This document shows, in pieces, positions 7,969 to 17,047 of a stretch of DNA of 64,000 nt (within the stretch, counting starts at the first letter, position 1; each line of letters opens with the position of its first letter). Origin of the DNA: Bacteroidia bacterium (GTDB taxonomy: Bacteria > Bacteroidota > Bacteroidia > NS11-12g > UBA9320); NCBI GenBank assembly GCA_020849295.1, contig JADLGN010000005.1:248001-312000 (forward strand), written 5' to 3'. Under the pieces are notes generated by a model. It saw nothing but the letters and a program-made list of their open reading frames with translations. It had not been told where the DNA came from and made no database searches. The position numbers and the translations under genes were made by a program.

Positions 7969-10900
7969 CTACCTCAAAACATGCACTAATCCTTTGAAGG
8001 TTTTTTGGCTACCGTCTTTAAATTTTACTTTTATTATATAGCTGTAAACACCGTCTTCAATAGTTGGTTTCCATGGAGTGCTGCCTTTGTAAACAACCTG
8101 ATTTGTTCGTGCTACTATGAGCATTTGGTAACTTTCTACCTTCCAGCCATAAGGTGCAAATTCATCATTAAGTCCGTCATTGTTGTTACTAATGGCGTTT
8201 GGGATGTAAAAAGCATCTGACTCGGCTATTTTTATTGTTTGGCTTACGGTATCTTTACAAGCGTATTTGTTTTTTACAATTAATATTGCGTTATATGTAG
8301 CAGTATCAAAAACCGGCAGTCGCACTATACTCCAGTATCTATGTTTTATTATTAAATCATTGCTTATTTGCCAGATGTATTCTATATAATCTTTGTTTTT
8401 GGGGCTAAGTTCTATGCTTCCATTGTCAACCGTAGGGTTTTGAGGTGTTATGTAAAACGAAGCGTCAGGTTTTGGAATTACCTGCATTTTGGCAGAGTCT
8501 GAGGTAGTACAACCTATGCTGTCTGTAATATTAAGTTTTATGTATTGTAAGCCTGTATTTTTAAGGGTTATTGCTGTGTCTTTGTTTAAGAGTATTGTTT
8601 TGTTGCTTTCCCAACTTAGATATGAAACAAGCTTAGTAAATGATGTACTTTGGTTTTGTATAGTTAAGCTATCGTTTTCACATATTGTATCTTTTGTAAG
8701 TTTAATAATTGCTTTTGGCATGGGTATTAATTCAAGGCTGTCTTTCATAGAGGTTTTGCAATAATCGCTGCTTTTTACAGTAATTTTTAGTTTTGTTTTT
8801 ATTCCATTCAGACTTATTGTTTTGCCTATATCTATAGGTTTGCCGGCTCTGTACCAAACATGTGTAAGAATGTTTTTGTATCCACCGGTAGCATTTACGC
8901 TTAGAGTTATGCTGCTGTCAAAACAAGCGGGTTTATTTATTTTTGTTATTAATTGTTGAGGAAGCAAAACACGCATTATAGTAGTATCAGACTTTGCGTT
9001 GCACAGGTATGTGAGAATGGTTTTAAAACTGTCGGTTTTTGTAATGTTAATGTTCATTGTATCGTTTTGCGATAGAGTGTTTCCATTAAAATCAAGCCAA
9101 CGGTAGCTGTAATCTGATTGTTTTGCCGAAGAAGGTTTTATCTGCAAAAACGCCGAATTGTTTGTACATACCAAAGTATCTTTCGATTGAATTTGCTTAA
9201 AGTTTAATACAGGAAAAGTTATATTCATCTGCGAAGTATCGTTTATTGAGCAATTATCACCAAGTATCATTTTTAAACTTCCTTCGGTACTTGCTTGTAT
9301 TCTAAGAGTATCAGTATTTGCAAGTTCCTGCCCTGTTGCACCAAACCATTTGTAACTATAGTTTTTTCCTATACCGCCTGTCGGTTTTATCTTTAACAGT
9401 GTTTTGCTGTCTTTGCACAATACCGTATCGCTTGTAAGTATTTTAAGCGGAGGTCTTACATATACTGTTTTGTATGCTGTGTCGGTTTTGCCGCAGCCAC
9501 TGCTATCGCTTATTATTACTCTATACGTAGTAGTGCCATTGGGGAATGCAATAGTTTTTCTTGCAGTACTGTCGCTTAGCATATTACCCGGGCTCCAACG
9601 CCAGAGGCTTCCGCCAGTTGTGCTTAGCTGTACACTCTGCCCATTGCATATTGTTGTATCTGCTCCGGCATTTGCAGTGTCTTTGCTGTATATCAAAAGC
9701 CTTAATGTATCATATTTATAATAGCTCTGCACCACAGGGTTTGTGCTTATTATTCTTATTCTGTAATCGGGGCTGCTTTGCACATCAAACATGGGTAGTA
9801 TGCCTTTTATTACTCCATCGGTATCGCTTGTTATACGCCCAAGTTCACGTTCACCGCCTTCAAAGTTGCCCTTTTCATCGCTGAGTTGGGCTATGAATTG
9901 ATTGCTTTTGTTAAAATCTCCGTTTTTGGTATATGGTATTTTTATTGTATCTCCCGCACAGTATGGACCATGATATACGTAGCCTCGGAGGATGTCGATG
10001 TCGTGGATTTTGATTAAAATTATATCTGGGCGGTTTTTTTGAGTTACAAAAATTTGGTAATTTAATTTTAAAGTGTCAACAAAAAATCCTATAAATAAAA
10101 CTTCTTTTTGATCATTAGCCCCTATACTTGATATAAACTGACCAGCAATAGAGTTTGCACATCTGTTCATCCACAATATGTTGCCTTGTTTATCAACTTT
10201 AAAAAACCATAGTTTACCCAATGAATCAGATAAATGAAAATCATCGTAATGTGAATTACCTTCAAAAACACCACCTGCATAAATATAGTCGCCTTTTATT
10301 TCCATATCTATAATATTAGAGTGTATTTTTTCTCCAGATTTTATATAAGGAATCTTAGCCCATTTAATTTGAAAATTTGAGTCCAAACATGCTAGCAAAG
10401 GGACAATAGATCCATTTTTATACTTCTTTGTTATTAGGCTGATAGAATCCTTGTATTGTCCAGCGATTACAATATTTCCATCGTCTATACATTTTAAAGA
10501 ATTAATATAGCCAGCAGCCTGGGATGTAAATAGTACATTGATTTTTTTCAATTTCAAATTTCTATCCCATTTAGCAATATAAGTTGATACTGTTTTTTCA
10601 CCATTAAAGTATTTTTTAGTACTAAATTTTAAAGTATCGGTATAAGTGCAAGTAGTAACTAGTTGGTTATTTGACATTACCACCAAATTAAGTTTACCAA
10701 TTTTGTTGCCATAAAATGGTTCAGAAACTGTCAAGGGCTCTAAATCTTTGTCAAGTTTTAAGAAAAAGGCTCCACTTTCGCTTATTGAAAAACCCAAGTC
10801 TGGTATTATCAATTTTGAATTAGAGTTTGACTTGAAATACTGAATACTAATAATAATATCTTGTTCATTATTTGTTGATAGTGTTTCAAACAAAAAAGTT

Positions 10901-11367
10901 GAAGTGTCGGTTAATGTATAAATTTTTTCAAAAATTCCATTTGTATCTAATCGAATTATAAAACCATTGTGATTCCCTTTGTAAATTTCCTTATTGATAG
11001 TTGCCCCTTTACTAAATGTTCCACAGACATAAATTTTATTTAATAATTGAGAATATAAAATGTCAGAAGATACAATGTAATTAATACAACTATCAGGTTT
11101 CCAAATCCATTTAGTTATTCCTCTTTTGTCCAACATGGATATAATAAACATTTCCTTTTTCTGTGATTTAGCCTTAATATTATCAATTTTTGTGGAGTCA
11201 TAATAATACCAGGTTATAACCGATTGTCCTTGGGGTAAAATTTTGCATATAGGATTAATATCACCTTCGTTATCGCCGATTTGCTTTATCCATTTATAAT
11301 TTTGGGAATAGCAATGTAAAGCTATTCCCAAAATTAATGAAATAAAAAATAAAAAAGATTTTAGCAT
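7969..11367 (-). CDS. Giant secreted Ig-like protein with T9SS type B (CHU_C) sorting domain, cassette copy A
   Basis: The protein has 1132 residues. A signal peptide (MLKSFLFFISLILGIAL, cleavage near CYSQ) precedes a 440-residue N-terminal region of beta-rich, propeller-like segments. From about residue 460 there are consecutive Ig-like domains, with cues such as A-G-A-D-T-T-I-C-N-G, W-S-P-G and T-D-S-I-G-C. The end is a gliding-motility-type sorting domain: I-P-N-A-I-S-N-N-N-D-G-L-N-D-E-F then G-L-V-H-V-L-R. Type B tails are used by SprB-like cell-surface adhesins and need PorP/SprF-like partners in some species. Residues 460-1132 closely match the paralogue at 13623-17024, while residues 30-450 have diverged. 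It lies 17 bases after its S74 partner. Confidence 0.85.
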   Translation of the reverse strand: MLKSFLFFISLILGIALHCYSQNYKWIKQIGDNEGDINPICKILPQGQSVITWYYYDSTKIDNIKAKSQKKEMFIISMLDKRGITKWIWKPDSCINYIVSSDILYSQLLNKIYVCGTFSKGATINKEIYKGNHNGFIIRLDTNGIFEKIYTLTDTSTFLFETLSTNNEQDIIISIQYFKSNSNSKLIIPDLGFSISESGAFFLKLDKDLEPLTVSEPFYGNKIGKLNLVVMSNNQLVTTCTYTDTLKFSTKKYFNGEKTVSTYIAKWDRNLKLKKINVLFTSQAAGYINSLKCIDDGNIVIAGQYKDSISLITKKYKNGSIVPLLACLDSNFQIKWAKIPYIKSGEKIHSNIIDMEIKGDYIYAGGVFEGNSHYDDFHLSDSLGKLWFFKVDKQGNILWMNRCANSIAGQFISSIGANDQKEVLFIGFFVDTLKLNYQIFVTQKNRPDIILIKIHDIDILRGYVYHGPYCAGDTIKIPYTKNGDFNKSNQFIAQLSDEKGNFEGGERELGRITSDTDGVIKGILPMFDVQSSPDYRIRIISTNPVVQSYYKYDTLRLLIYSKDTANAGADTTICNGQSVQLSTTGGSLWRWSPGNMLSDSTARKTIAFPNGTTTYRVIISDSSGCGKTDTAYKTVYVRPPLKILTSDTVLCKDSKTLLKIKPTGGIGKNYSYKWFGATGQELANTDTLRIQASTEGSLKMILGDNCSINDTSQMNITFPVLNFKQIQSKDTLVCTNNSAFLQIKPSSAKQSDYSYRWLDFNGNTLSQNDTMNINITKTDSFKTILTYLCNAKSDTTIMRVLLPQQLITKINKPACFDSSITLSVNATGGYKNILTHVWYRAGKPIDIGKTISLNGIKTKLKITVKSSDYCKTSMKDSLELIPMPKAIIKLTKDTICENDSLTIQNQSTSFTKLVSYLSWESNKTILLNKDTAITLKNTGLQYIKLNITDSIGCTTSDSAKMQVIPKPDASFYITPQNPTVDNGSIELSPKNKDYIEYIWQISNDLIIKHRYWSIVRLPVFDTATYNAILIVKNKYACKDTVSQTIKIAESDAFYIPNAISNNNDGLNDEFAPYGWKVESYQMLIVARTNQVVYKGSTPWKPTIEDGVYSYIIKVKFKDGSQKTFKGLVHVLR

Positions 11368-11384
11368 TATTTACTAAAAATAAA

Positions 11385-13394
11385 TTAATCTTTTGCTGAA
11401 ATAAGCATGATTTTGGTATCTATTACATTACTATTTACCAATAAACTATAATAGTATTGACCCAAAGCAAGATTTGAACAATCCAATTCAATTTGTCCAA
11501 AGCCTGTTTGATTTAAAGGAAATGCTTTTATTAATTTTCCGGTATTATCTGTAACTTTTATAAATGCATTGGTAGCACCGGAAGGTAAAAAGAAGTCAAT
11601 ATAAGTAAAACCATTAAATGGGTTGGGATGATTTTGAAATAACAAAGGAAGTTGATTTAATGTTTCCTTTTGGCTATTAATACTTTTTATATCCTTTATT
11701 TGACCTGAAGCAAACATTAAATTAAGTTTTTGTTTTAAAGAATCTATTATTACTTGCTGCTCTTGTATTGCTTTTGTAAGAACAGGGATAAATTCACTAT
11801 ATGCTACTCCCAAATAAGTACTATCTGTCTCAGTACCTTGAATTATAGAATTTTGGAAAATATTTTTTAATTCTTGTGCAATGAATCCATAATGCAAGAA
11901 TTCTTTACTTTTATTTTTAAAATTATAAGAAATGGGATTTAATTTAAGTACTGTTTTTAGACCATGAGTTAAATATTTAATATTTTCTTTTAATCTAATA
12001 TCTGAAGTATTAATTGTAGGGTTATTACACCAAATTTCTTCAAATCTATCTGTAGAGTTTCCAATATTTGTCGGCATAACAACTCCAGTGGAACTTAATT
12101 TTGGTCCAATATATTCAAATCTGGTTTCACCATTAAACATAGAATTTGTTGCAGTAATTTTATGATATCCATCAAATAATGATAGTTCTTCTGCTCCTAA
12201 TGTTAAAACTTCCTTATAGAAATTATTAACATCATATGCCGCACATTTTAAAATACCTTTCTTTTTCCATGTAGTGTAACTTCCAGAAACATATTTGATG
12301 GAACTTGCCAAACTAAGTGAAAATTCTGCATCTTGAGTTAAAAAGGTACCATTAGGATAACCTGTAGAAGCATTTCCTCCTCCAATTACAACATTTTTAG
12401 TATAGGTTACAAATCCTTTGTTATTTGAAGAAATACCATCTATGAAAAATGAATTTACATTTCCTGCTTTAAATTGTAAATCCGTATTACTTAAAGTTCC
12501 CATTATACTAGAATTTTGAGTAAACGAATTGCCACCAATTAACCAAACTTGATTTGAATTATTTGTACCAATTGGTAAAGAATATGTATTTCCATTTTCA
12601 TCTATAAACAGTTGTTGATGATTTATACCGTTTGATAAAGATAATAATTTAAAAATTCCACTTAAACTTAAGTCTCCAGTTTTACTAAACGAGAATTTTG
12701 AATTTCCACTAATATCTAATATTTCCAAAGAAAGAGGTACACTTGGATTATTAATTGGTTTTATTTGAAACTGTGCTGTTGGGTTGCTTGTGCCGCTGCC
12801 GATATTTCCATTGCTGAGTATTGTAGCCCACTCATGTTCTAAATCTTGTGGTTTGGGTACACTTGTATCAACTCCTTCTATTGACTGAAAAATAAGCCTG
12901 TTTGGGATTGCTCCTGTTTCATAAGCCCATGTTATTACGGCATCTTTTTGTGGTGCTTCGGTATATGAAATTCCTTCTGGATAAGAATCGTTTCTTGTAG
13001 TGTTTGTGGCTCTCAGACCGAAATGCGCTGCGTAATCGCCCCAGCGGTGATAGTTTACAAGGTAATTAATTCCCGGAATAAATGTGTATTGTATAGGTAA
13101 GCCAGATAGTGTTTTCTTTTGCCAGGCACCTGTAAAACTCCATTTGCCTAAGTAATTACCAAATGTAGATGTACTTTGCGATACACCAATATTACCACCA
13201 TAAAAAACAGCACGGTAAGCCATGGAGTTAAATGTTTTTCCTACTTCAAGTTTGCAGGGTGTAGTTGTCCCCAAGGGATAAGGGTTTGTTTGCAAAAATG
13301 GCGTAGGTACATCTGGAATTAATAAAGAGTTGTCATGGATAATGTAATCCTGACTTCGGGCATAAATAGTGCATAAAATCAACGACATGGTCAT
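11385..13394 (-). CDS. Secreted S74 autochaperone (tail-fibre-like) protein with T9SS type A domain, copy A; SSR-controlled start
   Basis: The ATG at 13394 gives 669 residues, starting MTMSLILCTIYARSQ, a signal peptide without any n-region charge. An upstream ATG at 13542 lies just after the promoter. It would add MKTKQNFISKLRQF, a repeat-encoded stretch and KFKQIL, which together make a normal signal peptide. It is out of frame at the present 11 repeat copies and in frame at 9 or 12. The N-terminal region (residues 1-205) is nearly identical to copy B. The peptidase S74 intramolecular chaperone begins at S464-D-I-R-L-K-E-N-I, where the family self-cleaves before the serine. A coiled coil with I-Q-E-Q-Q follows, then a type A sorting domain with NHPNPF. 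Confidence 0.85.
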   Translation of the reverse strand: MTMSLILCTIYARSQDYIIHDNSLLIPDVPTPFLQTNPYPLGTTTPCKLEVGKTFNSMAYRAVFYGGNIGVSQSTSTFGNYLGKWSFTGAWQKKTLSGLPIQYTFIPGINYLVNYHRWGDYAAHFGLRATNTTRNDSYPEGISYTEAPQKDAVITWAYETGAIPNRLIFQSIEGVDTSVPKPQDLEHEWATILSNGNIGSGTSNPTAQFQIKPINNPSVPLSLEILDISGNSKFSFSKTGDLSLSGIFKLLSLSNGINHQQLFIDENGNTYSLPIGTNNSNQVWLIGGNSFTQNSSIMGTLSNTDLQFKAGNVNSFFIDGISSNNKGFVTYTKNVVIGGGNASTGYPNGTFLTQDAEFSLSLASSIKYVSGSYTTWKKKGILKCAAYDVNNFYKEVLTLGAEELSLFDGYHKITATNSMFNGETRFEYIGPKLSSTGVVMPTNIGNSTDRFEEIWCNNPTINTSDIRLKENIKYLTHGLKTVLKLNPISYNFKNKSKEFLHYGFIAQELKNIFQNSIIQGTETDSTYLGVAYSEFIPVLTKAIQEQQVIIDSLKQKLNLMFASGQIKDIKSINSQKETLNQLPLLFQNHPNPFNGFTYIDFFLPSGATNAFIKVTDNTGKLIKAFPLNQTGFGQIELDCSNLALGQYYYSLLVNSNVIDTKIMLISAKD

Positions 13395-13412
13395 TAAAAT
13401 TTGCTTAAATTT

Positions 13413-13507
13413 GAACTGCTGAACTGCTGAACTGCTGAACTGCTGAACTGCTGAACTGCTGAACTGCTGAACTGCTGAACTGCTGAACTGCTGAACTGCT
13501 GAACTGC
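13413..13507 (-). repeat. 8-bp simple-sequence repeat, 11 full copies
   Basis: On the plus strand the unit GAACTGCT occurs 11 times without error (13413-13500), followed by a 7-base partial copy. On the coding strand the unit is AGCAGTTC, which has no stop in any frame and encodes the eight-residue period SSSAVQQF. It lies between ATG 13542 and ATG 13394. The frame joins only if copy number is a multiple of three. Copy B lacks the array. Confidence 0.95.
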
Positions 13508-13562
13508 CTTAATTTTGAAATGAAATTTTGTTTAGTTTTCATGTTATTTTTTATTAGAGTAA

Positions 13563-13595
13563 CAAATATATATAGTTATTTTTCAATTAATCAAG
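13563..13595 (-). promoter_or_regulatory. Promoter of the S74/T9SS gene, copy A
   Basis: TATATTTG (13570-13563, minus strand) matches the -7 consensus, and CTTG at 13595-13592 is a -33-like element 21 bases upstream. The same pair is conserved in copy B. Transcription would begin near 13556, upstream of ATG 13542, so that ATG is in the message. Confidence 0.5.
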
Positions 13596-13622
13596 TTTTT
13601 TTAAATATTTCTTTATTTTTTT

Positions 13623-16600
13623 CTATCTCAATACATGCACTAACCCTTTGAAATTCTTTTCTGAACCGTCTTTAAATTTTACTTTTATCAGGTAAGCATA
13701 TACGCCTTCTTCATGGGTTGGGTGCCATGGGGTGCTGCCCTTGTAAACCACCTGGTTTGTTCGTGCTACTATTAGCATTTGGTAACTTTCTACCTTCCAG
13801 CCGTATGGTGCAAATTCGTCGTTTAGTCCGTCATTATTGTTACTTATGGCGTTTGGTATATAAAATGCATCTGATTCTGCTATTTTTATTGTTTGGCTTA
13901 CTGTATCTGTACAAGCATATTTGTTTTTTACAATTAATGTTGCTTTATAAGTCGAAGTATCAAACACAGGCAGTCGCACTATGCTCCAATATCTATGTTT
14001 TATTTTCAAATCATTGCCTATTTGCCATAAGTATTCTGTATATTCTTTGTTTTGGGGGCTAAGTTCTATGCTGCCATTGTCAACAGTAGGGTTTTGAGGT
14101 GTTATATAAAATGTAGCTTCCGGATTTTGTATTACCTGAACTTTTGCCGAATCTGAAGCCTTACAACCTATGCTGTCTGTAATATTAAGTTTTATGTATT
14201 GCAAACCTGTATTTTTAAGGGTTATTGATGTGTCTTTGTTTTGAAGTTTATTTTTGTTGTTTTCCCAGTTTATACTTGATACAATCTCAGTATATGATGT
14301 GCTTTGGTTTTGTATTATTAAATTATCGTTTTCACATATAGTATCTTTTGAAAGTTTAATTATAGCTTTGGGCTCAGGTATTAATTCTATGCTGTCTTTC
14401 TTTTCGGTTTTGCAGTAATCACTGCTTTTTACTGTAATTTTTTGTTTTGTTTTTATTCCATCTAAATTTAAGGTTTTGCCTATGTCTATTGGCTTTGAGG
14501 CTCGGTACCAAACATGAGTAAGTATGTTTTTAAATCCTCCTGTTGCTTTTACAGTAAGTGTTAAACTGCTGTCGAAACAAGAGGGTTTTTCTATATTGTT
14601 GTTTATTGCCTCGGGTACGGTAATTTTAACAAATGACGTATCACTTATTTCGTTGCACACATTTGTAATTATGGCTTTTAGAATGGTATTCTGTACTGGC
14701 TTATACCGCAGAGTATCGGTATTTGATAAAATTTCATTTAATGGAGAATACCAATAATAAAAGTAATTTTTTGTTTCGCCGTCAGAAGGTCTTAGTTTTA
14801 GTAGAGTTTCAGTATTGCTGCATAATAATGTATCTGCTAAAAGCTGAGAAAAAGCTATGTTTTTATATTTAATACTTATTGTTTGGGTATCATTTCTTAC
14901 AGTACACCCATCGCTTAATACGGCTTTTACATACATTGGGCTGGTAATTTTTAGTCTGATTGTGTCGCTTAAACCAAGCGATACATTGTATTGCGAAAGC
15001 CACTCAAAACTATAATTATTACCTAAGCCACCATTAGGTTTTATCTTTAAATATACTTGATCGTTTTTACACACATGGGTATCTAAGGGCAAGCCTTTTA
15101 TTTTAAGTGGCGGTTTTAAATAAACCATTTTATAAGCAGTATCTGTTTTGCCGCATCCGCTGCTGTCGCTTATTATTACTCTGTATTTTGTGGTTTTATC
15201 AGGAAATGCAGTTGTTGTTTTCAATATGCTGTCTGTGGTTAATTCTCCAGGGCTCCAGTGCCAGAGGCTGCCTCCGCTTGTTGTAAGTTTTAAGCTCGTT
15301 CCATTGCAAATTGAAGTATCTGCTCCTGCATTGGCGGTGTCTTTGCTGTATATCAAAAGCCTTAATGTATCGTATTTGTAATAGCTCTGCACTACGGGGC
15401 TGGTGCTGATTATTCTTATTCTGTAATGTGGGCTGCTTTGCACATCAAACATTGGCAGTATTCCTTTTATTACTCCATCCGTATCGCTTGTTATACGCCC
15501 GAGTTCGCGTTCGCCGCCCTCAAAGTTTCCCTTTTCATCGCTTAGTTGGGCTATGAACTGGTTGTCTTTGTTAAAATCTCCGTTTTTGGTATATGGTACT
15601 TTAATGGTATCTCCCGCACAGTATGGACCGGGAGAAACGTAGCCTCGGAGGATGTCGATGTCGTGGATTTTTATAATTAGAATGTCAGGGTATCCAGAAT
15701 TAGTATAGTAGACTATACCGTTTAAAGTCACTATACCATTAATGAAACCAACCATTACAACTTCTTTTCTATTGTTAGCACTTATATTAGTCAAAAATTG
15801 AGTATTTAAAGAAAATGCTATCCTTTCCATCCACAAAAAGTTACCTCTATTATCTATTTTAAAGAACCAGAACATACCTGAAGAATCATCCATATCAATA
15901 TTATCATAATGTAAATTACCTCTAAAAACTCCTCCAGCATAAATATAATTTTCGGTTATATCAATCGAATTAATTTGGCCAGATATATTATCGACATAAT
16001 TTGAAGTAGGAAGTTTAATCCATTTTATTTTAAATAAAGAATCAAAGCATGCTAAAAGAGGAATACTTGTCTTTTTAAATCTTTTCTTTATTATACTAAT
16101 TGAATCGTCAAACACTCCTCCAACCATAACTTCACCTGTGCTTAATGACTTAAATGAATTAATAATACTAAATGTATTACAGGTATAAAGCAATGAGTTC
16201 TTTATAATTTTCAAATCATTATCAATTTTAGTAAGATGAGAGGACATAACTTTTGAACCGTAATAATATTTGTTACTTCCAATAAAAAAAGTATCCAAAA
16301 AGGAATGTGAAATTAAAAAGGAATTGTTTTTATATTTATTTAGTTTCATATAACCTACTTTTGTGCCTAATGCGATGATTGAAGCAATTTTAGGATTTAA
16401 GTTTGTATCTAATTTTAAAATAAAAGTGCATGTTTTTTTTAAGGAAATATTTGTATTTGGTATGGAAAAATTAGAGTTAGGATACTTATTATTTATTGTA
16501 TAATAAGCACCAGCAACTGGCTCACCTTCTTCAGTAATATCAATACTTTCAAAAACAACGGATCCTGTATCTAAAGATAATACATAAATTCTATCCATAA

Positions 16601-17024
16601 ACCCATTGGTATCAATGCTTAAAATAAATGAGTTGTTTACACCTTTATAATTAACCTTATTAATTGTTGCTTCTTTTGAAAAAAAGCCTGCAATAAAAAT
16701 TCTGGACAATTTTTCAGAATAATTTATATCGAAAGGAGTAATTTCATAGAAACAACTATCGGGCTTCCAAATCCATTTAACCTTCCCTGAAGTATTTAAA
16801 AATGTCACAACAAATGGATAGATGGAATTTTGAATAGGTGTTTTAAAACTATCAATTGATGTAGTGTTTGAGTATCGCCACACTACAATGGTGCTACCAT
16901 TTGATACACTCTTACATAAAGGATAATAATCTTTACTATTACCCCCAGCTTGTTTAACCCATTGAAAGTTTTGGGAATAGCAATGAAAACCTATTAAAAT
17001 AAATAAATAACTTGCAAATCTCAA
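13623..17024 (-). CDS. Giant secreted Ig-like protein with T9SS type B (CHU_C) sorting domain, cassette copy B
   Basis: The protein has 1133 residues from a TTG start. The nearest in-frame upstream stop is only five codons away and there is no ATG. The signal peptide is RFASYLFILIGFHCYSQ. The architecture equals copy A: a divergent N-terminal region (to about residue 455), Ig-like domains with A-G-A-D-T-S-I-C-N-G, and the type B tail ending G-L-V-H-V-L-R. Blocks of almost identical DNA, for example around the R-G-Y-V-x-P-G-P-Y-C-A-G-D-T segment, alternate with diverged blocks, which suggests gene conversion with copy A. It lies 23 bases downstream of its S74 partner. Confidence 0.85.
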   Translation of the reverse strand: MRFASYLFILIGFHCYSQNFQWVKQAGGNSKDYYPLCKSVSNGSTIVVWRYSNTTSIDSFKTPIQNSIYPFVVTFLNTSGKVKWIWKPDSCFYEITPFDINYSEKLSRIFIAGFFSKEATINKVNYKGVNNSFILSIDTNGFMDRIYVLSLDTGSVVFESIDITEEGEPVAGAYYTINNKYPNSNFSIPNTNISLKKTCTFILKLDTNLNPKIASIIALGTKVGYMKLNKYKNNSFLISHSFLDTFFIGSNKYYYGSKVMSSHLTKIDNDLKIIKNSLLYTCNTFSIINSFKSLSTGEVMVGGVFDDSISIIKKRFKKTSIPLLACFDSLFKIKWIKLPTSNYVDNISGQINSIDITENYIYAGGVFRGNLHYDNIDMDDSSGMFWFFKIDNRGNFLWMERIAFSLNTQFLTNISANNRKEVVMVGFINGIVTLNGIVYYTNSGYPDILIIKIHDIDILRGYVSPGPYCAGDTIKVPYTKNGDFNKDNQFIAQLSDEKGNFEGGERELGRITSDTDGVIKGILPMFDVQSSPHYRIRIISTSPVVQSYYKYDTLRLLIYSKDTANAGADTSICNGTSLKLTTSGGSLWHWSPGELTTDSILKTTTAFPDKTTKYRVIISDSSGCGKTDTAYKMVYLKPPLKIKGLPLDTHVCKNDQVYLKIKPNGGLGNNYSFEWLSQYNVSLGLSDTIRLKITSPMYVKAVLSDGCTVRNDTQTISIKYKNIAFSQLLADTLLCSNTETLLKLRPSDGETKNYFYYWYSPLNEILSNTDTLRYKPVQNTILKAIITNVCNEISDTSFVKITVPEAINNNIEKPSCFDSSLTLTVKATGGFKNILTHVWYRASKPIDIGKTLNLDGIKTKQKITVKSSDYCKTEKKDSIELIPEPKAIIKLSKDTICENDNLIIQNQSTSYTEIVSSINWENNKNKLQNKDTSITLKNTGLQYIKLNITDSIGCKASDSAKVQVIQNPEATFYITPQNPTVDNGSIELSPQNKEYTEYLWQIGNDLKIKHRYWSIVRLPVFDTSTYKATLIVKNKYACTDTVSQTIKIAESDAFYIPNAISNNNDGLNDEFAPYGWKVESYQMLIVARTNQVVYKGSTPWHPTHEEGVYAYLIKVKFKDGSEKNFKGLVHVLR

Positions 17025-17047
17025 AATACTATAAAATTAATAAGATA

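Larger units (their letters stand above)
7969..13570 (-). repeat. Duplicated two-gene cassette, copy A (with 8-bp SSR)
   Basis: This block holds promoter, S74/T9SS gene and Ig-like type B gene in the same order as copy B at 13623-19435. The ends are closely similar at DNA level: the promoter to residue about 205 of the S74 gene, and the second half of the Ig-like gene. The central parts differ. Copy A alone carries the 8-bp repeat array near the start. Confidence 0.85.

Noticed and set aside
9404..9884. Overlapping plus-strand open frames opposite the Ig-like gene
   Set aside because: Both are shadows of the minus-strand gene, with low-complexity translations and no start context; the paralogue shows a similar shadow at 15148.
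13413..13507. Array considered as a CRISPR or as minisatellite junk
   Set aside because: The units are 8 bp with no spacers, and the array sits exactly between two candidate start codons of a gene, so a frame switch explains it better.
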